Made by a program: the position numbers and the translations under genes | Part shown: one piece after another, positions 42,231 through 51,389 of the stretch | Position numbering within the stretch: position 1 is the stretch's first letter | How the letters are laid out: each line of letters starts with the position of its first letter | Notes under the pieces: model-generated | What the model was told of the DNA's origin: nothing | The model's input: the letters and a program-made list of their open reading frames with translations, nothing else | The model's database searches: none | Source: Microlunatus antarcticus | GTDB taxonomy: Bacteria > Actinomycetota > Actinomycetes > Propionibacteriales > Propionibacteriaceae | Direction: 5' to 3' | Assembly: GCF_014193425.1 (NCBI RefSeq) | Contig: NZ_JACHZG010000001.1 | Location: 2,046,001 to 2,110,000 of the forward strand | Length of the DNA: 64,000 nucleotides

Positions 42231-42289
42231 CTCGTTAGAGTGATGGCACTGAGTGCTGGTCGGTCTGGACCGGCGTCGAGGGAGGTTCC

Positions 42290-42648
42290 ATGGCGGGGCG
42301 ACGGGGATCTGCGCTGATCAGAGCGTGGTGTTCGTGATGGTCGTCCTGGCCCTGGGTCTGACGACCGTGCTGCGACCGAACCCCTCCGCGGCGACCGAGG
42401 GCGCGGAGGCTCCTGCGGCCTCGGTGGGCAGCGAGAGCCCGTACGGCATCGGCGTGGATCCGGCGAGGCGTTGGGAGAACGACCCGATGGCTCTGGAAGC
42501 GGTCCAGGCTCCGGTCGTGCTCGTGGAGCACGCCGACTTCCCCTGCCCCTTCTGCGGGGTCTTGTCGGGGTGTGCTCCGGCCACGTTCGACGAGGCCGAG
42601 GTCGAGTCATCCCGCCGCGAGCTCGTCGACGACGAGCGGGACCGGTGA
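42290..42648 (+). pseudogene. frameshifted, truncated DsbA-like thioredoxin gene
   Basis: A well-placed ATG at 42290 (GGAGG four bases upstream) opens a frame that stops at 42337. The following frame, entered by a one-base shift near 42326, carries the membrane anchor VVLALGLTTVL and then NDPMALEAVQAPVVLVEHADFPCPFCGV. That part closely matches the intact DsbA protein at 56533 (GDPMALGSVNAPVVLVEYADFRCPFCGV). Right after CPFC the similarity ends in an unrelated 28-residue tail with stop at 42646. The substrate-binding half and cis-proline are missing, so no active enzyme is expected. Confidence 0.72.
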
Positions 42649-43211
42649 TCGCCGAGGAGGACGGGTCGCTGACCGCCGTCGAGCTGACCCGTGGGCCGCG
42701 GGACGCAGAGCCACGGCCGGCGACCTCGGGGCGGGTCGAGGCGGCCAGGTCGTCCCTGAGCGCCCTTCGGGGGCGCGGCTGGCTGGTGGTGGCCGCGAGC
42801 AGCGTGCTCATCGCCGTGGTGGTGGGGGTCCCGACGGACCTGATCGACACCCCCTGGTTCAGCCGGGAGATCCCGCCCACGACGTGGTCCTACCCGGTCT
42901 GGGTGGTGACCTCGGCGCTGGGCGGTCTGCTGATCGGGTTGAGCAGCCTCACCGCGCGAGAGGCACCCCGGTCCGAGGGCCAGCGCGGCGGCATGGTCGG
43001 CGGTGTCCTCACCTTCCTGGCGGTCGGCTGCCCCGTGTGCAACAAGGTGGTGCTGATGGTGCTGGGAAGCTCCGGGACCGTCACCTTCTTCGAGCCCCTG
43101 CAGCCGTTCATCGCGGCCGCGTCGGTGCTCCTGCTCGGTTGGGCCCTCGTCCGTCGGCTCAGCGCGGGCCGGTGCGTTCCGTCGAGAGGGAGCGGGGTGT
43201 GCCGGCGGTGA
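42645..43211 (+). CDS. membrane protein with intramembrane CPVC motif
   Basis: A 188-residue protein with about four helices (WLVVAASSVLIAVVVGVPT, PVWVVTSALGGLLIGLSSL, a third with GGVLTFLAVGCPVCNKVVLMVLG, and IAAASVLLLGWALVRRL). The Cys-Pro-Val-Cys inside the third helix suggests a thiol-redox role, by analogy with DsbD/CcdA-type electron carriers. I recognise the CPVCNK element from actinobacterial membrane proteins found beside DsbA-like proteins, without a named function. GTG at 42645 overlaps the stop of the broken DsbA gene (GTGA), implying that they were a working pair. Confidence 0.7.
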   Translation: MIAEEDGSLTAVELTRGPRDAEPRPATSGRVEAARSSLSALRGRGWLVVAASSVLIAVVVGVPTDLIDTPWFSREIPPTTWSYPVWVVTSALGGLLIGLSSLTAREAPRSEGQRGGMVGGVLTFLAVGCPVCNKVVLMVLGSSGTVTFFEPLQPFIAAASVLLLGWALVRRLSAGRCVPSRGSGVCRR

Positions 43212-43330
43212 GAACCGCCGGAACCGGGCGACGGCCTTCGTTCCTGCCCGGTCGCTCGGACTGAGCACGGTTCCGTCATGCTCAGCCGAGGCCCCGTGGT
43301 CGCACCAGCGCACGAGACCGAGAAGTGAAC

Positions 43331-43996
43331 ATGCCCAGCAGCGGGCGGTCAGCCGCACCCGACCTGCGGGGGAACGCCGCGCACCCGGTGTTCGCCCGGC
43401 TCTACGCGCCGGTAAGGCGGATCCTCGACCGTGCCGGCTTCGCCGCGCGGCGCCAGCGCCTGCTCGCGGAGCTGGGTGGAGTGGTGGTGGAGGTCGGGGC
43501 CGGCGACGGCGGCAACTTCGCCCACTACAGGGCAGCGGTCACCCAGGTGGTCGCGGTCGAGCCGGAACCCCGACTCCGGGCAGCGGCCGGATCGGCGGGG
43601 TCTCGTGCGCCGGTCCCCGTCGTCGTGGTGGCGGGCGTCGCCGAGCATCTGCCGATCGTCGACGCCCGCGCCGACGCGGTCGTGTTCACGCTCGTCCTCT
43701 GCTCGGTGAACCAGCTCGACCGCGCCGTCGACGAGGCGTTCCGCGTCCTGCGCCCCGGCGGACGACTGGTCCTCGCCGAGCACGTCCGCGCGCCAGGCCG
43801 GGGATGGGCCCGGGTGCAGGATGTGCTCGACGCCACGATCTGGCCGCGGATCAGCGGTGGATGCCACCTCGGCCGCGATCCCCGTGCCGCCTTGGTCAGA
43901 GGCGGCTTCGAGATCGTCTCCGAAGAGCCCTACCGGCTGCCCCGACGCGCCAGCCCGGTGTCGTTCCACGTCAGTCTGACCGCGAGGAAGCCCTGA
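43331..43996 (+). CDS. class I SAM-dependent methyltransferase
   Basis: A 221-residue methyltransferase. Motif I VVEVGAGDGGNFAHY binds S-adenosylmethionine, motif II/post-I VVAVEPEPRLR follows, then LPIVDARADAVVFTLVLCSV and the RVLRPGGRLVLAEHV strand typical of the Methyltransf_11 family. The substrate is unknown; the family includes ubiquinone/phospholipid-type and small thiol methyltransferases, and the latter could suit a sulfur island, but this is speculative. ATG at 43331 with GAGAAG upstream. No regulon site precedes it. Confidence 0.85.
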   Translation: MPSSGRSAAPDLRGNAAHPVFARLYAPVRRILDRAGFAARRQRLLAELGGVVVEVGAGDGGNFAHYRAAVTQVVAVEPEPRLRAAAGSAGSRAPVPVVVVAGVAEHLPIVDARADAVVFTLVLCSVNQLDRAVDEAFRVLRPGGRLVLAEHVRAPGRGWARVQDVLDATIWPRISGGCHLGRDPRAALVRGGFEIVSEEPYRLPRRASPVSFHVSLTARKP

Positions 43997-44058
43997 CTGC
44001 TCGCTGCTCGTCCATGGGCGCTCGCGCTTGGGCGACGTGGGAGAAAACGATGCCCGGG

Positions 44059-44085
44059 GGTGGCCTCCCCTCACGGAAGGCCACC
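44059..44085. terminator. hairpin between convergent genes
   Basis: GGTGGCCT (44059-44066) and AGGCCACC (44078-44085) form an 8-bp perfect stem with an 11-base loop in the gap between the convergent methyltransferase and rhodanese genes. A bidirectional terminator is likely. Confidence 0.55.
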
Positions 44086-44122
44086 AGGGTGGCCGCTCAG
44101 TCCGTGGCGAGCAGGCTCGGTG

Positions 44123-44716
44123 TCAGGACCTCGTCCCGCTCGAGGTCGGGAGCTGGTCGAGCAGGTGCTCGGGGTTCGTCTGGACGCTGCGGTTGTAGGG
44201 CAGTGCGGACAGCAGCCGGCCCATGGTGCAGGTGTCGGTGAGGGCTGAGACGGTGAGCCCGGCGCCGATGCCACCGGCCAGCAGGACGGCCTTGGGTGCC
44301 CAGCGGCTGGCGAGGACCCCGACGAGGACGAGACCGCCGGCGACCAGGCGGACCTGCCGCTCGAGCGCCCAGCGGCTCTGGCCCTGGACGACCTGGCCGC
44401 CGGCCGCGGCGTAGCCGGGGACACCGGTCGTGAGGACGTGCAGGTCGTCCATGCCGCTGCCGCTGAGGCGCTGGCGGGCCTGCTCCGCCCGTACGCCCGA
44501 CTGGCAGACGAGGACGACCTTGCCCTCGAGCCGCTCGGCGAGGAGCGGCGCGTGCTCGTCGACGAGGTCGAGCGGCACGTTGTACGAGCCGGCGATGTGA
44601 CGGGTCTCGAACTCCGCAGGGCTGCGGACGTCGACGACGCTGACGGACCCGAGGTCACGCATCCAGGCGAGGAGAGTGGTCGCGTCGATCTGGTCGGCAG
44701 TGGGTGTCGTGGGCAT
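44123..44716 (-). CDS. rhodanese with C-terminal membrane (DUF2892-like) domain
   Basis: A 197-residue protein. Residues ~10-100 form a rhodanese domain: VSVVDVRSPAEFETRHIAGSYNVPL and the active loop VLVCQSGVRAEQA, whose cysteine forms the persulfide. The second half contains two helices (LVAGGLVLVGVLASRW and AVLLAGGIGAGLTVSAL) in a DUF2892-like arrangement that anchors it to the membrane. It transfers sulfane sulfur at the membrane face. ATG 44716 is preferred because AAGGAG then has an eight-base spacing. It is probably the last gene of the SQR operon. Confidence 0.88.
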   Translation of the reverse strand: MPTTPTADQIDATTLLAWMRDLGSVSVVDVRSPAEFETRHIAGSYNVPLDLVDEHAPLLAERLEGKVVLVCQSGVRAEQARQRLSGSGMDDLHVLTTGVPGYAAAGGQVVQGQSRWALERQVRLVAGGLVLVGVLASRWAPKAVLLAGGIGAGLTVSALTDTCTMGRLLSALPYNRSVQTNPEHLLDQLPTSSGTRS

Positions 44717-44925
44717 GGTCATGTCTCCTTGGGGTCGGTCTCGCTGCGCGACGGTCTGAGGGTGGGGCGGATTCGGCGCGATGCGGTGCCCCCACGTCGT
44801 GCTGAGCCCAAGAGTGCCCGCAGGTGCTCGGGGTACGCGCAGCCGACGAGTGATGGCGCCGAGCGTTCCTCATCCCCTGCTGACGTCAGCCCTGACGAGC
44901 ACCAGGTCGGCTCACGGACGTCGTC

Positions 44926-45099
44926 CTACCGACGACCGAAGATCCTCCCGAGCAGGCCCGCCCCGCCGCGCCTGGCTCCGCCGTCGGGGTGTCCGCACCA
45001 GTCGGCGGCCGGCACCTTCTGCTCGACCTTGGCGATGTGCTGGCCGCAACCGGCCCAGGTCGTCTTGCCGCACTCTCGGCAGGTCACTGCTCGGCACAT
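44926..45099 (-). CDS. small cysteine-rich zinc-ribbon-like protein
   Basis: A 57-residue protein: MCRAVTCRECGKTTWAGCGQ, then HIAKVEQKVPAADWCGH and a basic glycine-rich tail ending GRIFGRR. Five cysteines in C-x2-C and C-x-x-H-like spacing suggest a zinc site. Similar short CRxCGKxTWAGCGxH proteins are widespread and uncharacterised in actinobacteria. It lies between the persulfide-dioxygenase fusion and the membrane rhodanese on the same strand. Its ATG at 45099 is clear, but translation should be considered likely rather than proven. Confidence 0.72.
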   Translation of the reverse strand: MCRAVTCRECGKTTWAGCGQHIAKVEQKVPAADWCGHPDGGARRGGAGLLGRIFGRR

Positions 45100-45201
45100 C
45101 GTGGTGGCTCGACTTTCGTGGGACGTGAGGTTCTGAGAAGGACGTGCCTCGGCGTGGAGCCGACGTAGGCGGAGGTGTTCGGACTGCCGGGCCGAAGGAC
45201 C

Positions 45202-46578
45202 TCAGGTGGTGGTGAGGTGGCGGTCGACGGCCGCGGAGTAGTTGTCGTTGATGTAGACGACGTCGCGGTCGGCCCGGTCGAGCAGGCTGGCGGCGATGCT
45301 GGCCCGGAACCCGCTGGCGCAGTGGACCCACAGCTGGGCCGCCGGGAGCTCGTCGAGGCGCTCGAGCAGTGCGTGCAACGGGACGTGCACCGACCCCTCG
45401 ATGAAGCCCCCGGCACGCTCGTCGTCACGACGGACGTCGAGGACGACCTGGTCGGTGACCTCGGGGTCGAGCAGCGTGGAGCCCGGCTGGAAGGCGGGGT
45501 CGGCGAAGGTGACCTCGGGGTAGTGGCTGTGCTCGTGGTCGCCGGCGATCTGGTCGAGCGAGCCGGTGGCGGCGCCGGTCAGGTCGTCGATGCCGATGCG
45601 GGAGAGCTGGCGCTGCGCGGCGGTGACGTCCTCGGGGGTGTCGCCGATCAGGGTCAACGAGCTGCCCCACGGCATCAGCCAGCCCAGGTAGGTCGAGAAC
45701 TGGGTGCCGAGGGCGATGCTCACGGTCCCGGCGAGGTGGTCGCTGGCGTACGCGGTGCGGTCGCGCAGGTCGACGACCCACTCACCGGCGTCGAGCTGCT
45801 TGCGCAGCTCGTCCGGGCCGAGGGTGCTGGGCGCGGCCAGGTTCGCCGGCCCGGGACCGGCGAGGTTCGCGGGCCCCATGTGGGCGTAGTAGGCCGGGTA
45901 GGCCGTCAGGTTGGCGATGAGCGTGTCGACGAAGGTCTCCTCGTCCGCGGTGGTCAGCGCGTCGTTGATGCGCTTCTCGTCGCCGATCGTCGAGGCGTCG
46001 CCACCGGTGGCGGAGCCGGCGGAGCAGAAGCTGCCGAAGCCGTGCGTGGGGTAGACGGGCGTCGCGTCGTCGAGCAGGTCGGCGAGCCGGTGCGCTGAGT
46101 GGAACTGGTGGTGGGTGAGCTCGCGGGTCAGGTGGTCGCCGAGCAGGTCGGTCCGACCCACGCTTCCGTAGAGCAGGGACCCGCCGGTGAAGACCGCGGT
46201 GCTGTCGTCGGTCGGGTCGGTGATGACGTAGGCGAGGTGGGACAGGGTGTGTCCTGGGGTCGCGACCGCGGTGATGGTCATCGGCCCGGCGGTGATCGTG
46301 TCGCCGTCGACGACGGCGGTCCGCTCGAAGGTGACCGGGTCGGCGGCGTTGACGACGTAGGCCGCGCCGGTGCGGCGGGCGAGCTCGAAGCCGCCGGTGA
46401 CGTAGTCGTTGTGGATGTGGGTCTCGAGGACCACGACGCAGCGCAGGTTCCGCTCGGCCAGCAGCGTCTCGACCCGGTCGATGTCGCGCTGCGGGTCGAC
46501 CACCACTGCCGTGTCGCCGGCGGCGATGAGGTAGCTGCGGTCACCGAGATCGGCGGTGGAGATGACGTCGACCTTCAC
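45202..46578 (-). CDS. MBL-fold persulfide-dioxygenase-like protein with two rhodanese domains
   Basis: A 458-residue fusion. Residues 1-~245 are a metallo-beta-lactamase domain of the ETHE1/persulfide dioxygenase branch: THIHNDYVTGG (His54, His56), ATPGHTLSH (His110) and YPTHGFGSFC. Residues ~255-340 form a first rhodanese domain lacking its cysteine, and ~370-458 a second with active Cys in VHCASGFRASIA. Persulfide dioxygenases oxidise glutathione- or mycothiol-type persulfide to sulfite. Oddity: the usual metal-binding Asp after the Thr-Gly of VFTGGSLLYG is replaced by Gly133, and DH by DY. It follows the SQR gene by 82 bases. Confidence 0.88.
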   Translation of the reverse strand: MKVDVISTADLGDRSYLIAAGDTAVVVDPQRDIDRVETLLAERNLRCVVVLETHIHNDYVTGGFELARRTGAAYVVNAADPVTFERTAVVDGDTITAGPMTITAVATPGHTLSHLAYVITDPTDDSTAVFTGGSLLYGSVGRTDLLGDHLTRELTHHQFHSAHRLADLLDDATPVYPTHGFGSFCSAGSATGGDASTIGDEKRINDALTTADEETFVDTLIANLTAYPAYYAHMGPANLAGPGPANLAAPSTLGPDELRKQLDAGEWVVDLRDRTAYASDHLAGTVSIALGTQFSTYLGWLMPWGSSLTLIGDTPEDVTAAQRQLSRIGIDDLTGAATGSLDQIAGDHEHSHYPEVTFADPAFQPGSTLLDPEVTDQVVLDVRRDDERAGGFIEGSVHVPLHALLERLDELPAAQLWVHCASGFRASIAASLLDRADRDVVYINDNYSAAVDRHLTTT

Positions 46579-46660
46579 TGAGGGTCCCTTCTTTCAGTCG
46601 TGGTACGGGTTCTGCTCGAGGGCCGTGCCTGTCGGATGATCGTGCAGGCCCGGGCGGGGG

Positions 46661-47866
46661 TTAGGCGAGGCCTTTGAGGATGAAGTTCCAGTACAGGAAC
46701 GGCAGCCCGCGGCGCTTGAGGAACCACATGTCCTTGCGCTCGCGGGTGGTGTCGATGATGGGGAACGACGGCGCCGGCTGCATCGAGTAGTCGAACTCGG
46801 CGAGCAGCATCTTGTCCCGCGCCGTGGTCAGGGGGCAGGAGGCGTAGCCCTGGTAGCTGCCCGGCATGTCCTTGCCCTTCATCACCGCGTCGAGGTTCGC
46901 CACGACGACGGGCGCCTGCTTGCGGATGGCCGCGCCGGTCTTGGAGTTCGGCGTCGACCCGGCGTCGCCGAGGGCGAAGACGTTGGGGTAGCGGGTGTGC
47001 TGCATCGTGTTCTTGTCGACCTGGACGTAGCCGGCGGGGTTCTCGGGGTCGGCCAGCGAGGTCTGCTTCAGCCAGTCCGGCGCCGACATCGGCGGGACGG
47101 TGTGGAGCAGGTCGTAGTCCAGCGACTCCTTCGTCTGGTTGGCGTTGTCGGCGATGATCGCGCGACGGGAGTCGGGGTCGACCTCGACCATCTCGCTGCT
47201 CTTGCGGACGTTGATGCCGTAGTGCGCGACGACGCGCTCGAGCTCGTCGGAGAAGACCTTGACCCCGAACATGCCGGGGGTCGGCAGCACGAGGGTGATC
47301 TCGATGTCCTTGAGGACGCCCTGCTGGCGCCAGTAGTCGGCGGCGAGGTAGGCGATCTTCTGCGGTGCCCCCGCGCACTTGATGGGTCCGGACGGCTGGG
47401 TGAACAGCGCACGGCCGGACTTGAGGGCCTTGATGTTCTCCCACGTCTTCGGCGCGAGGTCGTACGTGTAGTTGCTGGACGCAGCCGGGCTAGTCATCGC
47501 GTCGGCCATGCCGGGCACGACGCCCCAGTCCAGCTGGGTGCCGGGGCACACGACGAGGTAGTCGTAGCCGACCCGGGCGCCGGACGCGGTGGTGACCTGC
47601 TGCTGGTCGGGGTCGATGTCGACCGCGCGGTCCTTCACCCAGCCGACGCCGCGCGGCATCACCGAGGCCTGCGTACGCCGTGATTCCGAGTCCGGGGCGC
47701 ACCCGCCGCCGACCAGCGTCCACAGCGGCTGGTAGTAGTGCGAGTCGCTCGGCTCGATGATCCCGATGTCGGTGACGCCCTCGCGCTGCAGACGTGCCGC
47801 GACCGAGATCCCGGCGTTCCCGCCCCCGACGATCAGAACCTCGTGGTGCATCGGTGCCTGGCTCAT
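46661..47866 (-). CDS. sqr: sulfide:quinone oxidoreductase
   Basis: A 401-residue flavoprotein of the SQR family. VLIVGGGNAGISVAARL binds FAD; conserved cysteines occur in the GGGC segment near residue 54, in GPIKCAGAPQKIAYLAADYW and in YASCPLTTARDKMLLAEFDY, matching the active-site set of type II SQR. The C-terminus (RERKDMWFLKRRGLPFLYWNFILKG) is amphipathic for membrane docking. SQR oxidises H2S to sulfane sulfur and passes electrons to quinone. ATG 47866. Two tandem regulon sites lie 91 and 113 bases upstream. It heads an operon with the persulfide-dioxygenase fusion. Confidence 0.93.
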   Translation of the reverse strand: MSQAPMHHEVLIVGGGNAGISVAARLQREGVTDIGIIEPSDSHYYQPLWTLVGGGCAPDSESRRTQASVMPRGVGWVKDRAVDIDPDQQQVTTASGARVGYDYLVVCPGTQLDWGVVPGMADAMTSPAASSNYTYDLAPKTWENIKALKSGRALFTQPSGPIKCAGAPQKIAYLAADYWRQQGVLKDIEITLVLPTPGMFGVKVFSDELERVVAHYGINVRKSSEMVEVDPDSRRAIIADNANQTKESLDYDLLHTVPPMSAPDWLKQTSLADPENPAGYVQVDKNTMQHTRYPNVFALGDAGSTPNSKTGAAIRKQAPVVVANLDAVMKGKDMPGSYQGYASCPLTTARDKMLLAEFDYSMQPAPSFPIIDTTRERKDMWFLKRRGLPFLYWNFILKGLA

Positions 47867-47956
47867 GCTGCTCACGTCCTCGTGCTCGATGGCTTGTCGA
47901 CCTGCGCGTCCTGCTGGTGAGCCCGCTCCGCGGGCGACGCGACGCACACAGTTGAA

Positions 47957-47968
47957 ATGTCCGTACAT
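47957..47968. promoter_or_regulatory. TGTACGTACA regulon site C1
   Basis: ATGTCCGTACAT, one mismatch from the 10-bp core. It is the nearer of two tandem sites upstream of the SQR operon, 91 bases from its start codon. Confidence 0.65.
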
Positions 47969-47978
47969 CTAACTCTAA

Positions 47979-47990
47979 ATGTACGCACAC
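47979..47990. promoter_or_regulatory. TGTACGTACA regulon site C2
   Basis: ATGTACGCACAC, one mismatch in the core, 22 bases (about two helical turns) from site C1 and in the same orientation. Paired sites may allow cooperative binding and tighter control of SQR. Confidence 0.62.
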
Positions 47991-48166
47991 GTCGGCGTTG
48001 GGGCAAGAGGAGCGCTGGGACCAGCTGGGGCAAGGCATCGACAGGCGGGCAATGCGGTGGATCGAGAACCACGTGAGCCGCAGGCGGCAGGACAGCCACC
48101 GGCCTGGATCGCCGTCGGGGCCGCCCTGGTCAGAACTTCCCGCTTCGATCTCGGGCTGCGGAAGTG

Positions 48167-48562
48167 TCAGTGGGCGTGGTCTCCCCGGTAGAACTCGAAG
48201 ATCAACCCGCTGAGCGTGACGGCCCCGAACCCGAACCCAAGGATCATCAACCACCAGCCGAACACCGGGCCGAGGATCACCAGGGTGAAGGTCAGGGCCA
48301 CGAACAGCGGCCACTTGCTCTGCGGGGGGAAGAAGCCGAGCTCGCCGGCGCCTTCGGCGATCTCGCCGGACTTCTTGTCCTCCGGGCGGGGGTCGATGCG
48401 GCGCGAGATCAGGCTCAGGTAGAGCGCGATCATCAACGACAGGAAGAAGGTCAGGGTCAGGGCCGCGGTGCCGGCGGGGTCGCTGCTCATGAGCCAGTAG
48501 ATCGGGGTGATGGCGGCGTAGAAGACGGTCAGGGCCACGAAGACCCAGCTCTCGGCTCTCAT
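48167..48562 (-). CDS. ctaF: actinobacterial cytochrome c oxidase subunit 4 (CtaF)
   Basis: A 131-residue membrane protein with four helices and the actinobacterial CtaF pattern: [58 protein letters not shown], then [33 protein letters not shown]. It is a structural subunit of the aa3 oxidase of the actinobacterial bcc-aa3 supercomplex. Its start overlaps the ctaD stop by four bases. No ctaC or ctaE gene is near, so it must either pair with subunits encoded elsewhere or form a reduced complex. Confidence 0.9.
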   Translation of the reverse strand: MRAESWVFVALTVFYAAITPIYWLMSSDPAGTAALTLTFFLSLMIALYLSLISRRIDPRPEDKKSGEIAEGAGELGFFPPQSKWPLFVALTFTLVILGPVFGWWLMILGFGFGAVTLSGLIFEFYRGDHAH

Positions 48563-50388
48563 CCGCGCCCGGCCTCGTCGTCGTTGATGTCGGACGAGGG
48601 CGGTGACTGGTTCGGGTGCTCGTCGTCGTACGCCTCGACCGGATCATCCGACTGGCCGCTGACGCGCTCCTCGAGCAGCGCCCGTCGCCCGGTGTCGTCG
48701 GCGGAGTCGACCAGGGTGTCGCGCAGCTCGCCCTCCATGTCGTTGTACTCGGACAAGGAGACCTCGGGGTGGTGGAGGTCGAACGCGGGGGACTCCGATC
48801 GGATACGCGGGATCGAGGTGAAGTTGTGCCGCGGCGGCGGGCACGACGTCGCCCACTCCAGCGAACGGCCCCAGCCCCACGGGTCGTCGACGCCCACCAT
48901 CGGGCTGCGCAGGCTCTTCCACACGTTCCAGATGAACGGCAGCATCGAGGCACCGAGCAGGAACGCGCCGGCCGAGGAGACCTGGTTGAGGACGGTGAAG
49001 CCCTCGTTCGGTAGGTAGTCGGCGTAGCGGCGGGGCATGCCCTCGACGCCGAGCCAGTGCTGGACCATGAACGTGGTTTGGAAGCCGATGAACAGCAGCC
49101 AGAAGTGGATCTTGCCGAGCCGCTCGTCCAGCATCCTGCCGGTGAACTTGGGCCACCAGAAGTAGTAGCCGGCGAACATCGCGAACACCACCGTCCCGAA
49201 GACGGTGTAGTGGAAGTGGGCGACCACGAAGTAGGAGTCGGACAGCGCGAAGTCCAGCGGCGGCGAGGCCAGGACCACCCCGGTCAGACCCCCGAACAAG
49301 AACGTGATCAAGAACCCGATGGCCCACAGCATCGGTGTTCTCATGGCGATGTTGCCGCCCCACATTGTGCCGATCCAGTTGAAGAACTTCACCCCCGTCG
49401 GCACCGCGATCAGGAACGACATGAACGAGAAGAACGGCAGGTTCACCGCACCGGTCACGTACATGTGGTGCGCCCACACCGCCACGCTCAGAGCAGCGAT
49501 GGACAGCGTCGCCCCGACCAGACCGACGTAGCCGAACACCGGCTTGCGGCTGAACACGGGCAGGATCTCGGTGATGATGCCGAAGAACGGCAGCGCGATG
49601 ATGTAAACCTCGGGGTGGCCGAAGAACCAGAACAGGTGCTGCCACAAGATCGGGCCGCCGTTCGCGGCGTCGAACACGTGCGCGCCGAGCTTGCGGTCGG
49701 CCTCCAGGACCAGCAGGGCGGCGCCGAAGATCGGGAACGCGACCAGCACCAGCACCGAGGTGACCAGCACGTTCCAGGTGAAGATCGGCATCCGGAACAT
49801 CGTCAGCCCGGGCGCGCGCATCGTGACGATCGTGGTGATGAAGTTGACCGAGCCCAAAATCGTGCCGATCCCCGACATGTACAGGCCCATGACCCACAGG
49901 TCCCCGCCGACACCAGGGGAGTTGACCGCGTCGCTGAGCGGCGCGTAGGCGAACCAGCCGAAGCTGGCCGCGCCCGACGGCGAGAGGAAACCTGAGACCA
50001 CAACCAGCGCACCGAACAGGTAGAACCAGTACGACAACATGTTCAGCCGCGGGAAGGCGACGTCGGGAGCGCCGATCTGCAGCGGCATGATCGCGTTCGC
50101 GAAGCCGGCGAAGAGCGGGGTCGCGAACAGCAGCAGCATGATCGTGCCGTGGATCGTGAAGAACTGGTTGTAGGTCTCGTACGACATGAACTGCATGCCC
50201 GGGTAGGCCAGCTCGGCGCGGATCCCCAGCGCCAGCAGACCGCCCAGCAGGAAGAACGCGAACGTGGTGACGAAGTAGAGGTTCCCGATCACCTTGTGGT
50301 CGGTGGTGACCATCCACTTCCACGACACCGTGCCCAGCTGGCGTCGGGGGATGGCGACCTCGGTCGCGGTGCGCTGCAACGTGGTCAT
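48559..50388 (-). CDS. ctaD: cytochrome c oxidase subunit I
   Basis: A 609-residue heme-copper oxidase catalytic subunit with twelve helices. [12 protein letters not shown] holds a heme-a His, [13 protein letters not shown] the CuB His-Tyr pair, and HHMYVTG and HFHYTVFG the remaining CuB and heme ligands. The C-terminal ~65 residues after the last helix are an acidic hydrophilic tail ([17 protein letters not shown]...DDEAGRG). The enzyme reduces O2 to water and pumps protons. It is coupled to ctaF downstream and ctaG upstream. Its presence in a sulfur regulon suggests a dedicated terminal oxidase for electrons from SQR. Confidence 0.95.
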   Translation of the reverse strand: MTTLQRTATEVAIPRRQLGTVSWKWMVTTDHKVIGNLYFVTTFAFFLLGGLLALGIRAELAYPGMQFMSYETYNQFFTIHGTIMLLLFATPLFAGFANAIMPLQIGAPDVAFPRLNMLSYWFYLFGALVVVSGFLSPSGAASFGWFAYAPLSDAVNSPGVGGDLWVMGLYMSGIGTILGSVNFITTIVTMRAPGLTMFRMPIFTWNVLVTSVLVLVAFPIFGAALLVLEADRKLGAHVFDAANGGPILWQHLFWFFGHPEVYIIALPFFGIITEILPVFSRKPVFGYVGLVGATLSIAALSVAVWAHHMYVTGAVNLPFFSFMSFLIAVPTGVKFFNWIGTMWGGNIAMRTPMLWAIGFLITFLFGGLTGVVLASPPLDFALSDSYFVVAHFHYTVFGTVVFAMFAGYYFWWPKFTGRMLDERLGKIHFWLLFIGFQTTFMVQHWLGVEGMPRRYADYLPNEGFTVLNQVSSAGAFLLGASMLPFIWNVWKSLRSPMVGVDDPWGWGRSLEWATSCPPPRHNFTSIPRIRSESPAFDLHHPEVSLSEYNDMEGELRDTLVDSADDTGRRALLEERVSGQSDDPVEAYDDEHPNQSPPSSDINDDEAGRG

Positions 50389-51311
50389 CTGCTGATCTCC
50401 TGCCGGCCGGGCGCGGCCTCGGGGAAGACCCTCGAGGTGGTGACGATGTCGTTCGAGCGAGGCCATGGGGCCGAGGTGTTCACGCGTCGGTGGGCAGCGA
50501 GGAGGTCCGTCGCAGCAGGTGCCGGCGTCGGGTCGGCGCGGTGTGCCCGGGGCCGGGTCGAGCGGTACCAGCGTGCGCACAGCAGCACGATCAGGGCCAG
50601 GTCGACGGCGTCCCCGCCGTAGTACATGAGCATCGCGCCGGTCCGCCCCGCAGCTGGCGCCACGCCCTCGGGCGGGCCGGCGTACAGCAGCTTGGCCAAG
50701 ATGTCGTGCGCGGCGAGCGCGAGCACGAGAACCAGGGCACGGTGCGGGTAGCCGCGCCTGTGCGGCATCGGGTCGACGCTGACGATCGCGGCGCTGAACA
50801 GGTACCCGGCCGACAACATGTGCACGTGCACGACCACGTGCAGCCAGGCGTGGCGGTGCATCGCTGGGTAGAGCCCGGTGGTGTAGAGCAGCCACAGCGC
50901 GCCCACGTCGAGCACCGCGGCCACGCCCGGCTCGGTCAGCACCCTCACCGGCCGGCTGGACAGGACGGCGCTGACCCGTCGGGCAGCGGGCACCGGGAGA
51001 GCACGCAGCAGCAGCGTCACCGGCGCCCCGAGGACCAGCAGCACAGGTGCGGCCATGCCGAGAAGCAGGTGCGCCGCCATGTGCGCCACGTAACTGGTCT
51101 GCGCCGCAGCAGCCAGCGGGCCGGTGACGGCCGCCAGACCGAGCAGCGTGCCGCCCAGCCAGGACACCGTCCGCCCGGCCGGCCAACCCCGTTCACGGCT
51201 CGCCGTCACCAGCCACAGATAACCGACCGTCCCGACGACGGCCGCGGCCAGGCCAAGGACCTCCAGGACAGCAGCCCCGGAAGCCATGGAGTGCATCGCG
51301 TGCTGATCCAT
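50385..51311 (-). CDS. ctaG: CtaG-type (caa3_CtaG) oxidase assembly protein
   Basis: A 308-residue membrane protein with about seven helices and conserved histidines for copper handling: [46 protein letters not shown] and [27 protein letters not shown]. CtaG helps insert CuB into subunit I. It overlaps the start of ctaD by ATGA (50385-50388), so the pair is co-translated. The N-terminus is His/Met-rich ([11 protein letters not shown]), another copper-handling hint. Confidence 0.88.
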   Translation of the reverse strand: MDQHAMHSMASGAAVLEVLGLAAAVVGTVGYLWLVTASRERGWPAGRTVSWLGGTLLGLAAVTGPLAAAAQTSYVAHMAAHLLLGMAAPVLLVLGAPVTLLLRALPVPAARRVSAVLSSRPVRVLTEPGVAAVLDVGALWLLYTTGLYPAMHRHAWLHVVVHVHMLSAGYLFSAAIVSVDPMPHRRGYPHRALVLVLALAAHDILAKLLYAGPPEGVAPAAGRTGAMLMYYGGDAVDLALIVLLCARWYRSTRPRAHRADPTPAPAATDLLAAHRRVNTSAPWPRSNDIVTTSRVFPEAAPGRQEISR

Positions 51312-51389
51312 GGCCCTCTGCCTACTGCGCCACGAGGAGCGTGCGGAGCACCGAGACGGTCCTCCGGCTCGGCACCCGGCCTGCTGGGC

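Noticed and set aside
42663-43211. CcdA/DsbD assignment for the CPVC membrane protein
   Set aside because: It has only one Cys pair and about four helices, without the duplicated three-helix cysteine halves of CcdA; only a general thiol-redox role was kept.
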